Shown here: positions 17,755-28,186 of the stretch, piece after piece
How the letters are laid out: every line of letters begins with the position of its first letter
Position numbering within the stretch: position 1 is the first letter of the stretch
Assembly (NCBI GenBank): GCA_902563095.1
Contig: CACEWA010000001.1
Coordinates: forward strand, 88,540-152,539
Direction of reading: 5' to 3'
Length of the DNA: 64,000 nt
Origin: an uncultured Candidatus Poseidoniales archaeon
GTDB taxonomy: Archaea > Thermoplasmatota > Poseidoniia > Poseidoniales > Poseidoniaceae
Translations under genes and position numbers: made by a program
Notes under the pieces: model-generated
The model's input: the letters and a program-made list of their open reading frames with translations, nothing else
Told to the model about the DNA's origin: nothing
The model's database searches: none

Positions 17755-19500
17755 TCAAACCCTGCGCCTTAGTCTTTCCATGAAACCATCTGCGAGACCG
17801 AGAGATTCCAATGTTTCATCTACTCTACCAGCCTTGTGTGCATCACCAGCTAAAGCAATTGCTTCTTCAACAGATCTTCTATCTTCATCATCGACCTTGA
17901 TTCCGCTGGCGTCACATTGATTCCTCAAAATATTCCATTCTTCTAAGACATATTCCAATAATTCATTGGCTTCGCCGCTGGCCTTGCCTTCTACATCCAA
18001 ATCCTTTGTCAGGCGCTCTAGAAGTGTTGCTGCATGTGACCATTCAAGTGAATCAGCAGATTCTTCGATCTCTATTAATCGTGAATCCCAATCTGCAGAA
18101 TCTTCTCTTTCTGACCATCGAGAAATCAAGTGCACTTTCTGCCTGAGTGCTCTACGTACATCATCCATTGCCTCTCTTTCCGCGTTGATTTCCCTAACAA
18201 TTCCATCGGCGAGGCCTTTGGCTTGAGCATGGTTACCTTGTTCTAATTCGTCTTCAGCGTTCTCGAGTCTTGCCTCCAGTAAATCTTTGTTGATTCCATC
18301 GGCAGATTTCAATTGCCTTGCAGCATCTTTGACTGATTTTTCAGCAACAATCATCGCATCGTCAGAAGCCTCTAATTGGTCAGGAATAACCATTGCAAAT
18401 TCGTATGCTTTTTGCGGCTTTTCGGAGTTGAGTTTCTTCTTTGCGTCAGCCAAAATTTCTTCCAATGCTTCTTGCTTATGTTTTGATGAAGATAACAAGG
18501 AAGATGCTTCTCTAATCGCTTCTTCGGCTTTCTGCCACCATTCGATAATTTCACTAGCTCTGTGCTTGGCTTGTCTGAACAAAGCCTCTCCTTCTCGTAA
18601 ACTACCCAATTCAACTTCTCTTTGACCCATGTCCCATGCTTTCCTAGGGCGTTTTGCGATTGGAGCGATTTCTTCTGCCGATTCCACTGCCTTGAGAGAA
18701 TCTGCTTTAATTTCCTCGACATCGCCAGCCAAAGATAGTGACCTCTCGATGTCCTCATCAGCTTCATCTAGAAGCCTCATACCCCACTCTGGCTCTCGAT
18801 GGCCTTCTTCTCTAGCGGTCATAATCAGGCTTGCTGCTTGGTCTACCGCAGAACCAGTGCTTCGAAGACGAAGGATTCTTTCTTCCATTGAATTTAATCG
18901 CGAATTGAATTCTTTTCTCAATCCGCGTTGGTCGTCTTTACCAAACCAATCTGTAACAATCAACATTAATCCAACCACGCAAAATCCAATCTGGATCAAC
19001 GAAGAGTTATCGTCAAATTTGATTGTGGTAAGCAAAGATACTGCAAGTACAAGGCCGAGTAAACCCATCAATGCACGGAATTTCATAACAGCAACATCTC
19101 CTTCCAATATTGCCCGACTAGTCAAAAACAAGGCGACTGATGTTGATAACAAGATTACCATTCCTAGCATCTGTGAAATATTACCTTCCAGTTGAGATAA
19201 TGCTACAACGGCTAATGGAAGCCATGCTATAGTGGAGATTATTCCAATTCTTGACCTAGATTTCTTATCCATCAAACCGAGGTCTTGAACAAAAACGCCC
19301 CAGGCGATGATGATTAAAGCGTACTTCAAATCTGAAGTAATCGAGTCACCGCTCATTCCTGATTTCAGAGACGGCCATGCTAACCAAACAGCCGCTACAA
19401 GCATTGCCATTGCTGATATTCCAGCCAATTTTTCGACTCTATCCAAACGGCTTTTGGCCTCCGCCTTAATCGCTTCATCCAAATCAACAAAGCCATCCAT
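17755..19500 (-). CDS. Membrane protein with long helical cytosolic domain
   Basis: 581 aa. About six hydrophobic segments lie in the first 190 residues (from ISAMAMLVAAVWLAW to GFCVVGLMLIVTDWF). The remaining 390 residues are charged and strongly helical with coiled-coil character and TPR-like spacing. No catalytic motif is visible and I do not recognise a family. The start is supported by GGTGGG upstream of the ATG. The neighbour upstream on the same strand is a large surface protein gene 25 bp away, so the two may be co-transcribed. A role at the cytoplasmic face of the membrane is the most that can be said. Confidence 0.6.
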   Translation of the reverse strand: MDGFVDLDEAIKAEAKSRLDRVEKLAGISAMAMLVAAVWLAWPSLKSGMSGDSITSDLKYALIIIAWGVFVQDLGLMDKKSRSRIGIISTIAWLPLAVVALSQLEGNISQMLGMVILLSTSVALFLTSRAILEGDVAVMKFRALMGLLGLVLAVSLLTTIKFDDNSSLIQIGFCVVGLMLIVTDWFGKDDQRGLRKEFNSRLNSMEERILRLRSTGSAVDQAASLIMTAREEGHREPEWGMRLLDEADEDIERSLSLAGDVEEIKADSLKAVESAEEIAPIAKRPRKAWDMGQREVELGSLREGEALFRQAKHRASEIIEWWQKAEEAIREASSLLSSSKHKQEALEEILADAKKKLNSEKPQKAYEFAMVIPDQLEASDDAMIVAEKSVKDAARQLKSADGINKDLLEARLENAEDELEQGNHAQAKGLADGIVREINAEREAMDDVRRALRQKVHLISRWSEREDSADWDSRLIEIEESADSLEWSHAATLLERLTKDLDVEGKASGEANELLEYVLEEWNILRNQCDASGIKVDDEDRRSVEEAIALAGDAHKAGRVDETLESLGLADGFMERLRRRV

Positions 19501-19525
19501 AAACTACCCACCTTTATCGAACATA

Positions 19526-22054
19526 TCAGAATCGCGGTTCTTTGCGTGACCTTGCCCACACTACGGCCAAAATTCCTAAACCAACAATGATGACTAATTC
19601 TAAAGCACCAAATCCAATTCCTGAATTATATTCACTTGTAGAGTGTTTCACCACTGTCTGATTTGAATCATCTAGATATGACAACTCTACCGAGAATGTT
19701 TCAAACCAATCTAAATCGACTTTCATCGAGACTATTGAAGTCGAGGTTTGAGAATAAGTGGAAGGGGCGACAATAGAATCTACACAAGTGTCGTCGCTAC
19801 AAAGGATGAATTCTGTACTGCTTGCTCCATTATTTTGTATTGTAATCCAAAACTGATTCATCCCAGGCTCTACTTCAGTTGCAGAGGATTTGATTTCGAT
19901 TACCTCGAGATCTCTAGCTATTGGCGGGGCGATTGCAACACCGATTGTGCTACCTGCCAAATTACCTGCTTCGTCCATTCCAGCGATGTTGATTTCATGA
20001 TAGCCGATTCCCAATTCAGGCAGATCCCAATACTGTATTTCAGACCATGATAAATCGGTATATTCGCCGTTTAAATTATTAATTGAAAAATTAATTTTGT
20101 CAATTGAAGAATGGTCGTCAAATGTTTGGGTTAAATTCAACCTTAACTTATCGCCGGGGCGAGACACAGAAGTCACGGCTTTCCACCGGCCGTCCTCTTC
20201 CAAAGATTCCACTGTAGCAATGACAACTGGACCAGAATTATCGAGCAAGCGAATCGTCCAATTACCTGTAGAGGTATGGCCAACATCATCGCTTACTTCT
20301 GCAGACAACCAATACTCGATTTGATTACGTGCTTTGTGCCTCTCACTGATGTTATCATTGATTGAATTAAGTTCTGAATTGACACTAAAGCTAGTTTGCA
20401 GAACATCCCCGGTAAACCACCAATCGTCGGATTTGTTACTGGTCCAATACACTCTCAAATTGTCATCATGATCGTCTCCAACCATCAAGTCCCAGTTGAA
20501 GAAACCCGGAGTGATTTCTTGAACATCATTACTGGCGTTAATCCATGGACTACCGCCGTCTAAGACGAAGCTTTTCGAGAATGTTTCAGATAAGCCGCCT
20601 TCATCTACACAGGAGACCATGACAGGTAGGGATGAATCTTGTTCAAAGGTTGAAAGATTGACGTCCAAATTATTGGTCAGGCCTGAAATATTCCATTCAC
20701 ACTCGTGAACCGATAGCGGTGCATCATCTATGATTATATGGAAATCATAAGACTCATTGTCCCAAGGTAAAGCATAATCTTCAGACATAGAAAGAACAGG
20801 AGCGGTATTGGGGCCTAGAGAGATAGTGTAGAAACCGGATACAGAGGTTACATCTCTTGTTAGTGTGAAGTCTGCGGGAGTGCCTTCAATCCATTCTCCT
20901 AATGGACTAGAAAGGTACTGCCATTCTCCATTAGTTACAATATTTAGTGGCGTTATTTGCCTCAAATCATTGTAGAATGGAACTTCTAATCTCATCAAAT
21001 TGATATGTGAGCGATCCGCACTTATCGCTGCTGTTTCGTTCCACCCCCAGTAACCATTGGCAAAATCTATTTCTGCCTGAACACTAAGTCCGGAAAACAA
21101 CACCGTTGAGTCATCAATAATACAACACAGTGCTTCCTTTCCGTTGAGATATTCTATGCTCTCAAGCAGAGATTCTAATTGTGAGATATCACCGCCCAAA
21201 AATCGATCAACTTGGCTTTCAATTCCTGCCGCAATATCAGGAATAAACGGCAATCCTATCCCGTTGTTGAAACTATGCGATGCATTCCAAACTCCCGCAA
21301 TATCCTCATTCGGAGTCAGATTAGAAGTGAATTCTAGACTGGCTTGTCCATTGATTACAGAGGAATTCAATTGTTCTGTAATCCATTGGCCGGTTGGAGG
21401 CCAAATGGAGTTTCCAAGTGGCATTCCTTGCAGATAAACACGAGCGCTCCAGCCCCCGCCGAATTCACCTACAGTCAAATTTTGATTCTCCCACTCAACG
21501 ATATTACCAGAACCAGTATGTATGGCTTTTACAAGCACATCATCGCTATAATTCCCATGCAAATCATATGCAGTAGTCGCATTTGGAATAGTAATCGATG
21601 ATTCTCCATACCTTATGTCTGAGCCGCCTTCACCAATCAAAACAATTGGAATCCCGTTTGGAGCGTCTACGAATCCATCATCTATCGAAACCTCCCAAGT
21701 GCTACCCAATGCCTGCATTGTATGTGCGCCTTGAACTGTGAAGAGATCTTCAATGATAGGATGCGCTTGCAAAACGACTGTTGTCTGAGAGGAAGGGATT
21801 GGAGGATGCCACATCACAACATATCCTTCACAGGTAGCACTCGCTTGATACATACCGCCACTAGGACTGTCGACTATGCTGCCAGTCCAGGGTTCTGTCA
21901 AAACAATGTCGCAATCTGCAATTGGGTTGCCCAATGGGTCTTCTACTTCTACCGTCCAAGACTCTGATTCTTCTGCCCAAACCGCAGGCATGAGAAGTAG
22001 AAATACGAGCAACAAAACCCTGCGCATACCACTTAGCAGAAATTCATACCTCAT
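19526..22054 (-). CDS. Large secreted, C-terminally anchored surface protein
   Basis: 842 aa from the ATG at 22054; a second ATG at 22027 is equally possible, and the ORF-track start at 22111 would put a non-signal-like segment ahead of the signal peptide. The N-terminus is a signal peptide (RRVLLLVFLLLMPAVWA), followed by beta-rich, Asn- and Ser-rich sequence resembling carboxypeptidase-regulatory or Ig-like domains (VEVEDPLGNPIADCDIVL), many N-glycosylation sequons, and a C-terminal helix (ALELVIIVGLGILAVVWA) with a basic tail. It is therefore exposed outside and held by one helix. Cys pairs suggest disulfides. No enzyme motif is visible; adhesion or envelope structure is inference. Confidence 0.65.
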   Translation of the reverse strand: MRYEFLLSGMRRVLLLVFLLLMPAVWAEESESWTVEVEDPLGNPIADCDIVLTEPWTGSIVDSPSGGMYQASATCEGYVVMWHPPIPSSQTTVVLQAHPIIEDLFTVQGAHTMQALGSTWEVSIDDGFVDAPNGIPIVLIGEGGSDIRYGESSITIPNATTAYDLHGNYSDDVLVKAIHTGSGNIVEWENQNLTVGEFGGGWSARVYLQGMPLGNSIWPPTGQWITEQLNSSVINGQASLEFTSNLTPNEDIAGVWNASHSFNNGIGLPFIPDIAAGIESQVDRFLGGDISQLESLLESIEYLNGKEALCCIIDDSTVLFSGLSVQAEIDFANGYWGWNETAAISADRSHINLMRLEVPFYNDLRQITPLNIVTNGEWQYLSSPLGEWIEGTPADFTLTRDVTSVSGFYTISLGPNTAPVLSMSEDYALPWDNESYDFHIIIDDAPLSVHECEWNISGLTNNLDVNLSTFEQDSSLPVMVSCVDEGGLSETFSKSFVLDGGSPWINASNDVQEITPGFFNWDLMVGDDHDDNLRVYWTSNKSDDWWFTGDVLQTSFSVNSELNSINDNISERHKARNQIEYWLSAEVSDDVGHTSTGNWTIRLLDNSGPVVIATVESLEEDGRWKAVTSVSRPGDKLRLNLTQTFDDHSSIDKINFSINNLNGEYTDLSWSEIQYWDLPELGIGYHEINIAGMDEAGNLAGSTIGVAIAPPIARDLEVIEIKSSATEVEPGMNQFWITIQNNGASSTEFILCSDDTCVDSIVAPSTYSQTSTSIVSMKVDLDWFETFSVELSYLDDSNQTVVKHSTSEYNSGIGFGALELVIIVGLGILAVVWARSRKEPRF

Positions 22055-22126
22055 CAAGAAAGCGGATTTTCGCGCCCATATGTTCATGGTCGGGTTTGGC
22101 ACAAGACCCACGGAAGGGGGAGCGAC

Positions 22127-23077
22127 ATGCCCGGATTAATCACCATGGATGACCTAACGAATGATGAGATTATTTCTATTCTAGATGATGCGGAAAGGCT
22201 GCTTCCTGTAGCTCGTGGCGAGATATACTTGCCACTGCTACAAGGTAGAATCCTAGGCAACCTTTTCTTTGAACCATCAACTAGAACTCGGATGTCTTTT
22301 GAGACCGCAATGAAGCGGTTAGGAGGAGATGTTGTCAATCTGGGAGATGTGAAAACCTCTTCTGTTGTCAAGGGTGAAACCCTATTTGACACCATCCAAA
22401 TGGTTGATGGATATACCGATATTATCGCTATGAGGCACCCTAGACAAGGAGCCGCGCAATATGCTTGCGATAGTGCTAATGTTCCAATTTTGAATGGCGG
22501 CGATGGCGCTGGCCACCATCCGACTCAAACAATGCTTGACCTGTTCACTATTAGACAATCTCACGGAACCCTTGAGGGATTAAATGTAGTTCTAGCAGGT
22601 GACCTGAGATATGGACGTACTGTTCACTCGCTATCGCATGCTCTAGTTAGGTTCGGATGCAATGTCACATTTGCATCTCCTGAAAGTTTACGAATGCCGG
22701 AAGAAATTGTTGCTGATTTGAAAGTACATGGTGCTGAAGTTGTCGAAACCGATGACTTGCTAGGCCAAATTAACGACGCTGATGTAATTTACATGACTAG
22801 AATCCAGAAAGAGAGATTCCCTGACGAAGACGAATATGCAAAAGTTGCAGGAGCATACAAATTACAAGCTAGTGACTTGGATGGAGCGAAGGCTGAGATG
22901 ATTATCATGCATCCTCTTCCGAGAGTAAATGAAATTCATCCATCAGTAGATTCCACCAGGCATGCCAGATATTTCGAACAGGCTTTCAATGGAGTCGTTG
23001 CTAGAATGGCACTAATGTGTAGGTTATTGGGCGTCGATGTGCCTGCAACAATCGGTACTGAAGGAGGGATTCAATGA
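22127..23077 (+). CDS. pyrB: Aspartate carbamoyltransferase, catalytic subunit
   Basis: Second step of pyrimidine synthesis: carbamoyl phosphate plus aspartate to carbamoyl-aspartate. 316 aa. The carbamoyl-phosphate loop FFEPSTRTRMSFE (about 48-60), HPTQTMLDL (about 130-138) and AGDLRYGRTVHSL are intact, as is the C-terminal MHPLPR segment. GGGGGAG precedes the ATG. The gene overlaps pyrI by 4 bp (ATGA), so both subunits of the allosteric enzyme are translated together. It faces away from the surface protein gene across a short divergent promoter region. Confidence 0.96.
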   Translation: MPGLITMDDLTNDEIISILDDAERLLPVARGEIYLPLLQGRILGNLFFEPSTRTRMSFETAMKRLGGDVVNLGDVKTSSVVKGETLFDTIQMVDGYTDIIAMRHPRQGAAQYACDSANVPILNGGDGAGHHPTQTMLDLFTIRQSHGTLEGLNVVLAGDLRYGRTVHSLSHALVRFGCNVTFASPESLRMPEEIVADLKVHGAEVVETDDLLGQINDADVIYMTRIQKERFPDEDEYAKVAGAYKLQASDLDGAKAEMIIMHPLPRVNEIHPSVDSTRHARYFEQAFNGVVARMALMCRLLGVDVPATIGTEGGIQ

Positions 23078-23550
23078 GCCAAGAAGCAAACATGAGAAGA
23101 GTTACTGCAATCAAAAATGGTACTGTTATTGACCATGTTCCTGCTGGTAAAGCTCTATCTGTTCTGAAGATGCTAGGTATCGGTGGCGATATGTCAAACC
23201 CAGTATCTCTTGTAATGAATGTCCCCTCCAAAAAAATGGGTGGGAAGGATATCATCAAGGTTGAAGATCGTGAATTAACTCAGCATGAGTTAGACCGTTT
23301 GGCCCTTGTTGCTCCTGATGCATCCGTTGCGATTATTCGCGCATATTCTGTTGCTGAGAAATTAGACATCAACTTGACCGATGAAGTGGTCAATGTAGCA
23401 AGATGTACTTTCTCCAATTGTATCACTGAAAATCCCCGTGAGCCTTTGCCACATAGGCTAATCGTAACAAAAAGAGACCCACTTGAACTTCGTTGCAGAT
23501 ATTGTGGTAAAAAACAAGACATTGAGGCATTAGTGGACAATCTTATTTGA
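23074..23550 (+). CDS. pyrI: Aspartate carbamoyltransferase, regulatory subunit
   Basis: 158 aa, the nucleotide-binding regulatory chain of the PyrB-PyrI complex. The N-terminal allosteric domain (about 10-105) contains LKMLGIGG and the C-terminal zinc domain has the four Cys in CTFSNC and CRYCG. Zinc binding links the catalytic and regulatory chains. It starts within the last codons of pyrB. Its TGA abuts the opposing TAA of the next gene with no spacer. Confidence 0.95.
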   Translation: MSQEANMRRVTAIKNGTVIDHVPAGKALSVLKMLGIGGDMSNPVSLVMNVPSKKMGGKDIIKVEDRELTQHELDRLALVAPDASVAIIRAYSVAEKLDINLTDEVVNVARCTFSNCITENPREPLPHRLIVTKRDPLELRCRYCGKKQDIEALVDNLI

Positions 23551-26085
23551 TTACAGGTCAAACAAATCGGCCTTTTCACAAGCGCGGAAATTGATCCATC
23601 CGGGCAATCCTAAGTCGATTGGCACACCACCAACTGTAGTGATTAATCCAGTCATTATCAGGTGATTTGCTAGTGGTGGATTTGTCCAATCAACTTTCTT
23701 CCAACCCTTCTTCCCAAGATTCTTGATTGTGGTTTCACGGCGTGAAGTCCACGCATTCGCATTCCATGCATGTATTTTCATTGCATTGGTAGAGATACTT
23801 GGCGCAGCCACTACATTATGTGATTCTTGCCAATTCTTCTCCCAATCCCCGTCCATGGTATCTGCCCAAATTAATCCGGTCTTTTCTTGGTCAGGAATAT
23901 CCATCTCGCCAAGTGTTGCGAGATGTATTGCCAATCTCCTTAGGTGGGGATGGCGAGGGTGTTTCTTCATGGTTTTCTTTACGATGTTTATTGCACTTGC
24001 ATTCATTCCTCTATCAAGATAGAGAAGAGCCCTAGCGGTTTGACCATGCGGCCATTCTTCCATGTCGATTTCATTCTTCTTGGCCCAAGCTTCCAACTTA
24101 TCCAACGCAATATCGGATTGAGACCATAGTCTGAATCTTGCTATATCTCCAAGGACGTATAATTTTGAAGCAGGTTTGTATTTCCAAGCAATATTGCTAC
24201 CAGGTATGCCTTCTTTGAATCTCTTCAATAAGTCGATATTTCTCTTAGTGAGTGAATCCAATCGCAATAATGGCCTAACCGCATCTGGTAACTTTACAGA
24301 AGGATCTAGAACGGATGTAATCCACTTTAGTCGAGCGGATTCAATATCTTCGTCTGCTAGTAAATCAAGACGAGGAATCGCTTCAGGTATGTCTCTTTGA
24401 GCGAGGGAGGCTGCTGCTAAAATAACTCTAGCAATTTCTGCTGTACGCCCTGCTCTCAAGGCGAGGAAGGAAAGCGCCACCTGTTCGGCTTGGTCCCACC
24501 TCCCTAAGCCCATCAGCATCTCCATACTGGCTTCTGTTCGCCTGACTAGAGACAAACCTTCGATACTCTCTTCGCCATGATCCTCATACAATAATTCCAT
24601 TTGTTCCATTGCTTTAGACCAATTGTCTGATGAAATCATCTTACGGAAATCTTCACCTTTACGGTAAATCATCTGTTCAATTGCTTCTAACTGAATTCTA
24701 TTTTGGTTAGCCATTGCATCAAAGGAAATATCGTCTAAATGCTGCCCTGTTCTCCTAGATAGAGCCCAGATTCCTAAGAATACAACTTGCCCACCCGATG
24801 CTAACATCCAAGTCATTTCTTCTAAGGAATCTTTCCTGATAACTTGACAAATGGAATCTTGCCAAGAACCGCATTGTTGGCCTTGAGGGAGATACTGTGA
24901 ATCCCAAAACGTCAACATAGCCAAAGCTAGTAACAGCATAGATTGGCCAGCGAATCCTGTGAAACAGAAATTCAAGACATTGGCTTGTTGAGATTTCTCA
25001 CTTCGCAATAATCGTGAGTCTGCAAGTCTGATTCCGCCTTTCCCGGACACATCAGCGATATCTAGGAATAAAATTCTTGCAACTTCGTATACGAAAAGGA
25101 AACCTACGATTGCAACGTTAAGCAAAAGGAATAGGAGAACTATTGTGACTAATGGAACCCTAATTCCCGGTTCTGAAATGTTTGCAAATAATTCGATTGC
25201 ATAGAATCCAAGTACTCCTCCTTCTTCCATAATCGTTGACTGTGGACGGTATTCAGGTAAATCGAGCACTCTCTGGGTATGCTCAAACATCGTTGGATCA
25301 ATCGCCAGTAAAATAAGCGATACAAATGTGTTGAACGCGATAAATGGCATCGCTGCTGTGTTTAACCAAACGAGAGTAGAGATGAATTGTTTTCGAGCAG
25401 GGGGTTTGTATGGATAGAAAGCCGATGGCTCACCTTTGGATAACTGTCTGCTAGATTCTTTCAGAGCGGTCCATGATGAACCCATGACTCTCCCATAAGC
25501 GATGAAACCAGGGGCGAATGCTAAACAACCTGTCAAAGCCAATCTCCTATCAAAATCCACTTCTACAAGACCCATAATGAACCAGAGCATGATTAGTGAA
25601 GTGAACCACAAAATCGTAATTGTTACTCCGACTCCATTTCTGAATGTACTAGCACCTTGGAGGGTAGCTCGTTTGCCCCCAGTTCTGGTGATGATTTGGG
25701 TGCTCATGGAGACGCCGGTTGAGATCATTGCTGGTACAATAATCAAAATTAGTGCTACTGCTAAAGAAATCTGATGAAGACCTTCTGAGAGTTCCATCTG
25801 ATAGAGTAGCCATTCCATTCCTAGCAAAATTGCACCGGTTAATGCCATGACATATACAGTCAGGCCATTTCGCATACCGGGCGTCTTCAACAGTTCTTTT
25901 GCCTCGTCTTTGTTATCTGTAACTGTATGAACTTCGTATCTCCTCGGGCCTGTAGGGAATGCTACTTGCAATCCAGAAAGGCCTCTTGGAATCACATACT
26001 CTTGGAATAAATATGCAATGAAAGCGGATAGAGAAATGGCAAAAATGGCCATAATATCGAATTCACTTACGAGTTCGATTCCCAT
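23551..26085 (-). CDS. Large polytopic membrane protein with helical repeat tail
   Basis: 844 aa, not recognised. An N-terminal half with about eight hydrophobic segments (first at about 10-30, last near 410-430) is followed by a soluble C-terminal half (about 450-830) made of amphipathic helices of roughly 35-residue period, suggestive of TPR-like repeats. A soluble loop with a conserved-looking GPRRYEVHTVTDNKDEAKELL follows the first helix. It starts 9 bp after the thrS stop, so it is downstream in the thrS transcript. No catalytic motif was found; a scaffold or transport role would be a guess. Confidence 0.6.
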   Translation of the reverse strand: MGIELVSEFDIMAIFAISLSAFIAYLFQEYVIPRGLSGLQVAFPTGPRRYEVHTVTDNKDEAKELLKTPGMRNGLTVYVMALTGAILLGMEWLLYQMELSEGLHQISLAVALILIIVPAMISTGVSMSTQIITRTGGKRATLQGASTFRNGVGVTITILWFTSLIMLWFIMGLVEVDFDRRLALTGCLAFAPGFIAYGRVMGSSWTALKESSRQLSKGEPSAFYPYKPPARKQFISTLVWLNTAAMPFIAFNTFVSLILLAIDPTMFEHTQRVLDLPEYRPQSTIMEEGGVLGFYAIELFANISEPGIRVPLVTIVLLFLLLNVAIVGFLFVYEVARILFLDIADVSGKGGIRLADSRLLRSEKSQQANVLNFCFTGFAGQSMLLLALAMLTFWDSQYLPQGQQCGSWQDSICQVIRKDSLEEMTWMLASGGQVVFLGIWALSRRTGQHLDDISFDAMANQNRIQLEAIEQMIYRKGEDFRKMISSDNWSKAMEQMELLYEDHGEESIEGLSLVRRTEASMEMLMGLGRWDQAEQVALSFLALRAGRTAEIARVILAAASLAQRDIPEAIPRLDLLADEDIESARLKWITSVLDPSVKLPDAVRPLLRLDSLTKRNIDLLKRFKEGIPGSNIAWKYKPASKLYVLGDIARFRLWSQSDIALDKLEAWAKKNEIDMEEWPHGQTARALLYLDRGMNASAINIVKKTMKKHPRHPHLRRLAIHLATLGEMDIPDQEKTGLIWADTMDGDWEKNWQESHNVVAAPSISTNAMKIHAWNANAWTSRRETTIKNLGKKGWKKVDWTNPPLANHLIMTGLITTVGGVPIDLGLPGWINFRACEKADLFDL

Positions 26086-26094
26086 TGTTTAGCC

Positions 26095-28122
26095 TCATTC
26101 TTCCTTTGGTGGAACAATTGTTGGAGTTGCTCTCTTAGAATCGATTTCTTCCAACAACTCATCGATGAATTCATCGAAGGGGACCCCTGCTCTTTGATCG
26201 CCGTTTCTTGCCCGAATAGAAACGGTGTTGTTGTTGGTTTCATCATCGCCAAGAATCAACATGTATGCTGGTTGGAATTTCCTATGCATTCGAATCTTCT
26301 TTCCGATTGTATCGTCGCCATCATCCAAATCTGCTCTAATTCCAGCAGCCTTGAGTTTAGCAGTAATTTCTTGGCCGTATTCGACTTGCTTTTCAGAGAT
26401 TGTCAAAACATGCACCTGGGTTGGCGCAAGCCATGTTGGGAAGCGCCCAGCGAAGTGTTCAATCAATACTCCACAGAACCTTTCCATCGAACCGAATGGT
26501 GCTCTGTGAATCATCACAGGCCTATGCATTTCTCCATCACTACCCTTGTATTGAAGTTCGAAACGTTCTGGTAGATTGTAATCAACTTGGACAGTTCCTA
26601 ACTGCCATTCTCTACCGATAACATCCTTGACTACGAAATCGATTTTCGGGCCATAGAATGCCGCTTCTCCGGGCTCTTCGGACCAATTGACACCTAGGCT
26701 GTTCGCAGCTGCACGACATGCTTCTTCGGCTAAATCCCACTTTTCGCTGGCACCGACATACTTGCTAGAATCAGGATCTCTAAGTCCGACTCTGACACGA
26801 TAATCGTTCATCCCCAATGCTTCGAAGATTACCTGAACTAATTCGATACAGCCCATTACCTCATTTGCAATTTGGTCTTCTGTAACGAATAAATGAGCGT
26901 CGTCTTGTGTGAATCCTCTAACCCTAGTTAAACCGGAAATCTCTCCGGATTGCTCCCAGCGATAGACCGTCCCGAACTCTGCTAATCTCAATGGTAAGTC
27001 ACGGTATGAACGTGCCTGGGAGGAGTAAATCTTGATGTGGTGAGGACAATTCATTGGTTTCAGCATATATCCTTCAATATCGCCTTCAGCCATCATATTC
27101 GACAACTCACCACAACTGCATCCTTCTTTGGCAAGACGGGCCATCATATCTTTTTCAACCAATGGAGGATATTGCGAATCCTGATAGTATGGGAAGTGAC
27201 CACTGGTTCTGTACAAGTCTAATTTTCCGATGTGAGGAGTGTATACCTGATGGTATCCTTGTCTGGTTAGATGCTCGGAAATGAAGTCCTGTAAGCAAGA
27301 GCGGATAATTGCACCACGTGGTGTCCAAAGTATGAGGCCTTGACCTACATCTTCGTCAACATGGAATAACTGCAAATCTTTACCCAGTTTCCTGTGATCT
27401 CTTTTCTTAGCTTCCTCGATAGCAGACATTGTTGCCTTTAGAGCATCCTTGGTTGGCTCGACTATCCCATAAATTCGAGTTAATTGCTCGCGGCTTTGGT
27501 CACCTCTCCAAAAAGCGGAAGATACCGATGTCAGTCTCACATGCATCAACTTAGCTGTTGAGTGAACGTGAGGGCCTAAGCACAAATCATACCATTCTCC
27601 TTGACGATAGATGGTCGAACCATCTCCAGCCTCTAATTTATCATTAATGATTTCAATCTTGTACGGATTGGAAGAGAATAATTCATTCAATTCAGAATCG
27701 CTACATTCCACTCTCTCAACGGTGATATTACGACGTGCAATTTCATGCATTTTCTTTTGAACTGCTTTCAATTCAGACTCTCCGAAATCTTCGAGTTCTG
27801 CGAAATCATAGTAAAATCCTCTATCGATAGCTGGACCGATTGTTGGCTTAGCATTAGGATAAATCGAAGTTACCGCTTGTGCTAGCAAGTGAGCCGCACT
27901 GTGACGGAGGATGTGAATACCCTCATCAGTGAATCCTGAAATCCCTTCAACTGAACAATCAGAATCTAAAGGCGCTGAGAAATCTTTCTGTTCTCCGTCG
28001 ACTAAAGCAGCGACGCAGTCATGCTTTCTGCCTTCGATATCAATTACGATTTCTCCTGCCGTAATACCGGACGCGTATTCGTTAACTGAACCGTCCGGCA
28101 GGGTGACTGAAATCATCGACAT
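26095..28122 (-). CDS. thrS: Threonyl-tRNA synthetase, bacterial type
   Basis: Charges tRNA-Thr with threonine. The start is ATG 28122 with GGAGG seven bases upstream; length 675 aa. Domains in order: TGS (about 1-60), N2 editing domain with HSAAH (HxxxH) and the Cys/His motif CLGPHVH, class II catalytic core with motif 2 TRVRGFTQDDAH and the zinc-ligand context MNCPHHIK, then the anticodon-binding domain. This is the bacterial/eukaryotic architecture; many archaea instead have a D-aminoacyl-deacylase-like editing domain, so transfer from bacteria is plausible. The leader just upstream has two strong hairpins, one of which touches the ribosome binding site. Confidence 0.95.
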   Translation of the reverse strand: MSMISVTLPDGSVNEYASGITAGEIVIDIEGRKHDCVAALVDGEQKDFSAPLDSDCSVEGISGFTDEGIHILRHSAAHLLAQAVTSIYPNAKPTIGPAIDRGFYYDFAELEDFGESELKAVQKKMHEIARRNITVERVECSDSELNELFSSNPYKIEIINDKLEAGDGSTIYRQGEWYDLCLGPHVHSTAKLMHVRLTSVSSAFWRGDQSREQLTRIYGIVEPTKDALKATMSAIEEAKKRDHRKLGKDLQLFHVDEDVGQGLILWTPRGAIIRSCLQDFISEHLTRQGYHQVYTPHIGKLDLYRTSGHFPYYQDSQYPPLVEKDMMARLAKEGCSCGELSNMMAEGDIEGYMLKPMNCPHHIKIYSSQARSYRDLPLRLAEFGTVYRWEQSGEISGLTRVRGFTQDDAHLFVTEDQIANEVMGCIELVQVIFEALGMNDYRVRVGLRDPDSSKYVGASEKWDLAEEACRAAANSLGVNWSEEPGEAAFYGPKIDFVVKDVIGREWQLGTVQVDYNLPERFELQYKGSDGEMHRPVMIHRAPFGSMERFCGVLIEHFAGRFPTWLAPTQVHVLTISEKQVEYGQEITAKLKAAGIRADLDDGDDTIGKKIRMHRKFQPAYMLILGDDETNNNTVSIRARNGDQRAGVPFDEFIDELLEEIDSKRATPTIVPPKEE

Positions 28123-28133
28123 GGTCTTGCCTC

Positions 28134-28186
28134 CGCCCCCTACGGGGGCGCTCCTGCCTTTCACCTTGGCGATTAACAATCGCCAA
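28134..28186 (-). promoter_or_regulatory. thrS leader with two hairpins
   Basis: Two perfect inverted repeats lie upstream of thrS. One has 7-bp arms (CGCCCCC/GGGGGCG, 3-nt loop, 28134-28150) and its 3' arm on the minus strand runs into the GGAGG ribosome binding site. The other has 9-bp arms (TTGGCGATT/AATCGCCAA, 3-nt loop, 28166-28186). The placement suggests control of thrS translation, though an upstream-gene end structure is also possible. Confidence 0.45.
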
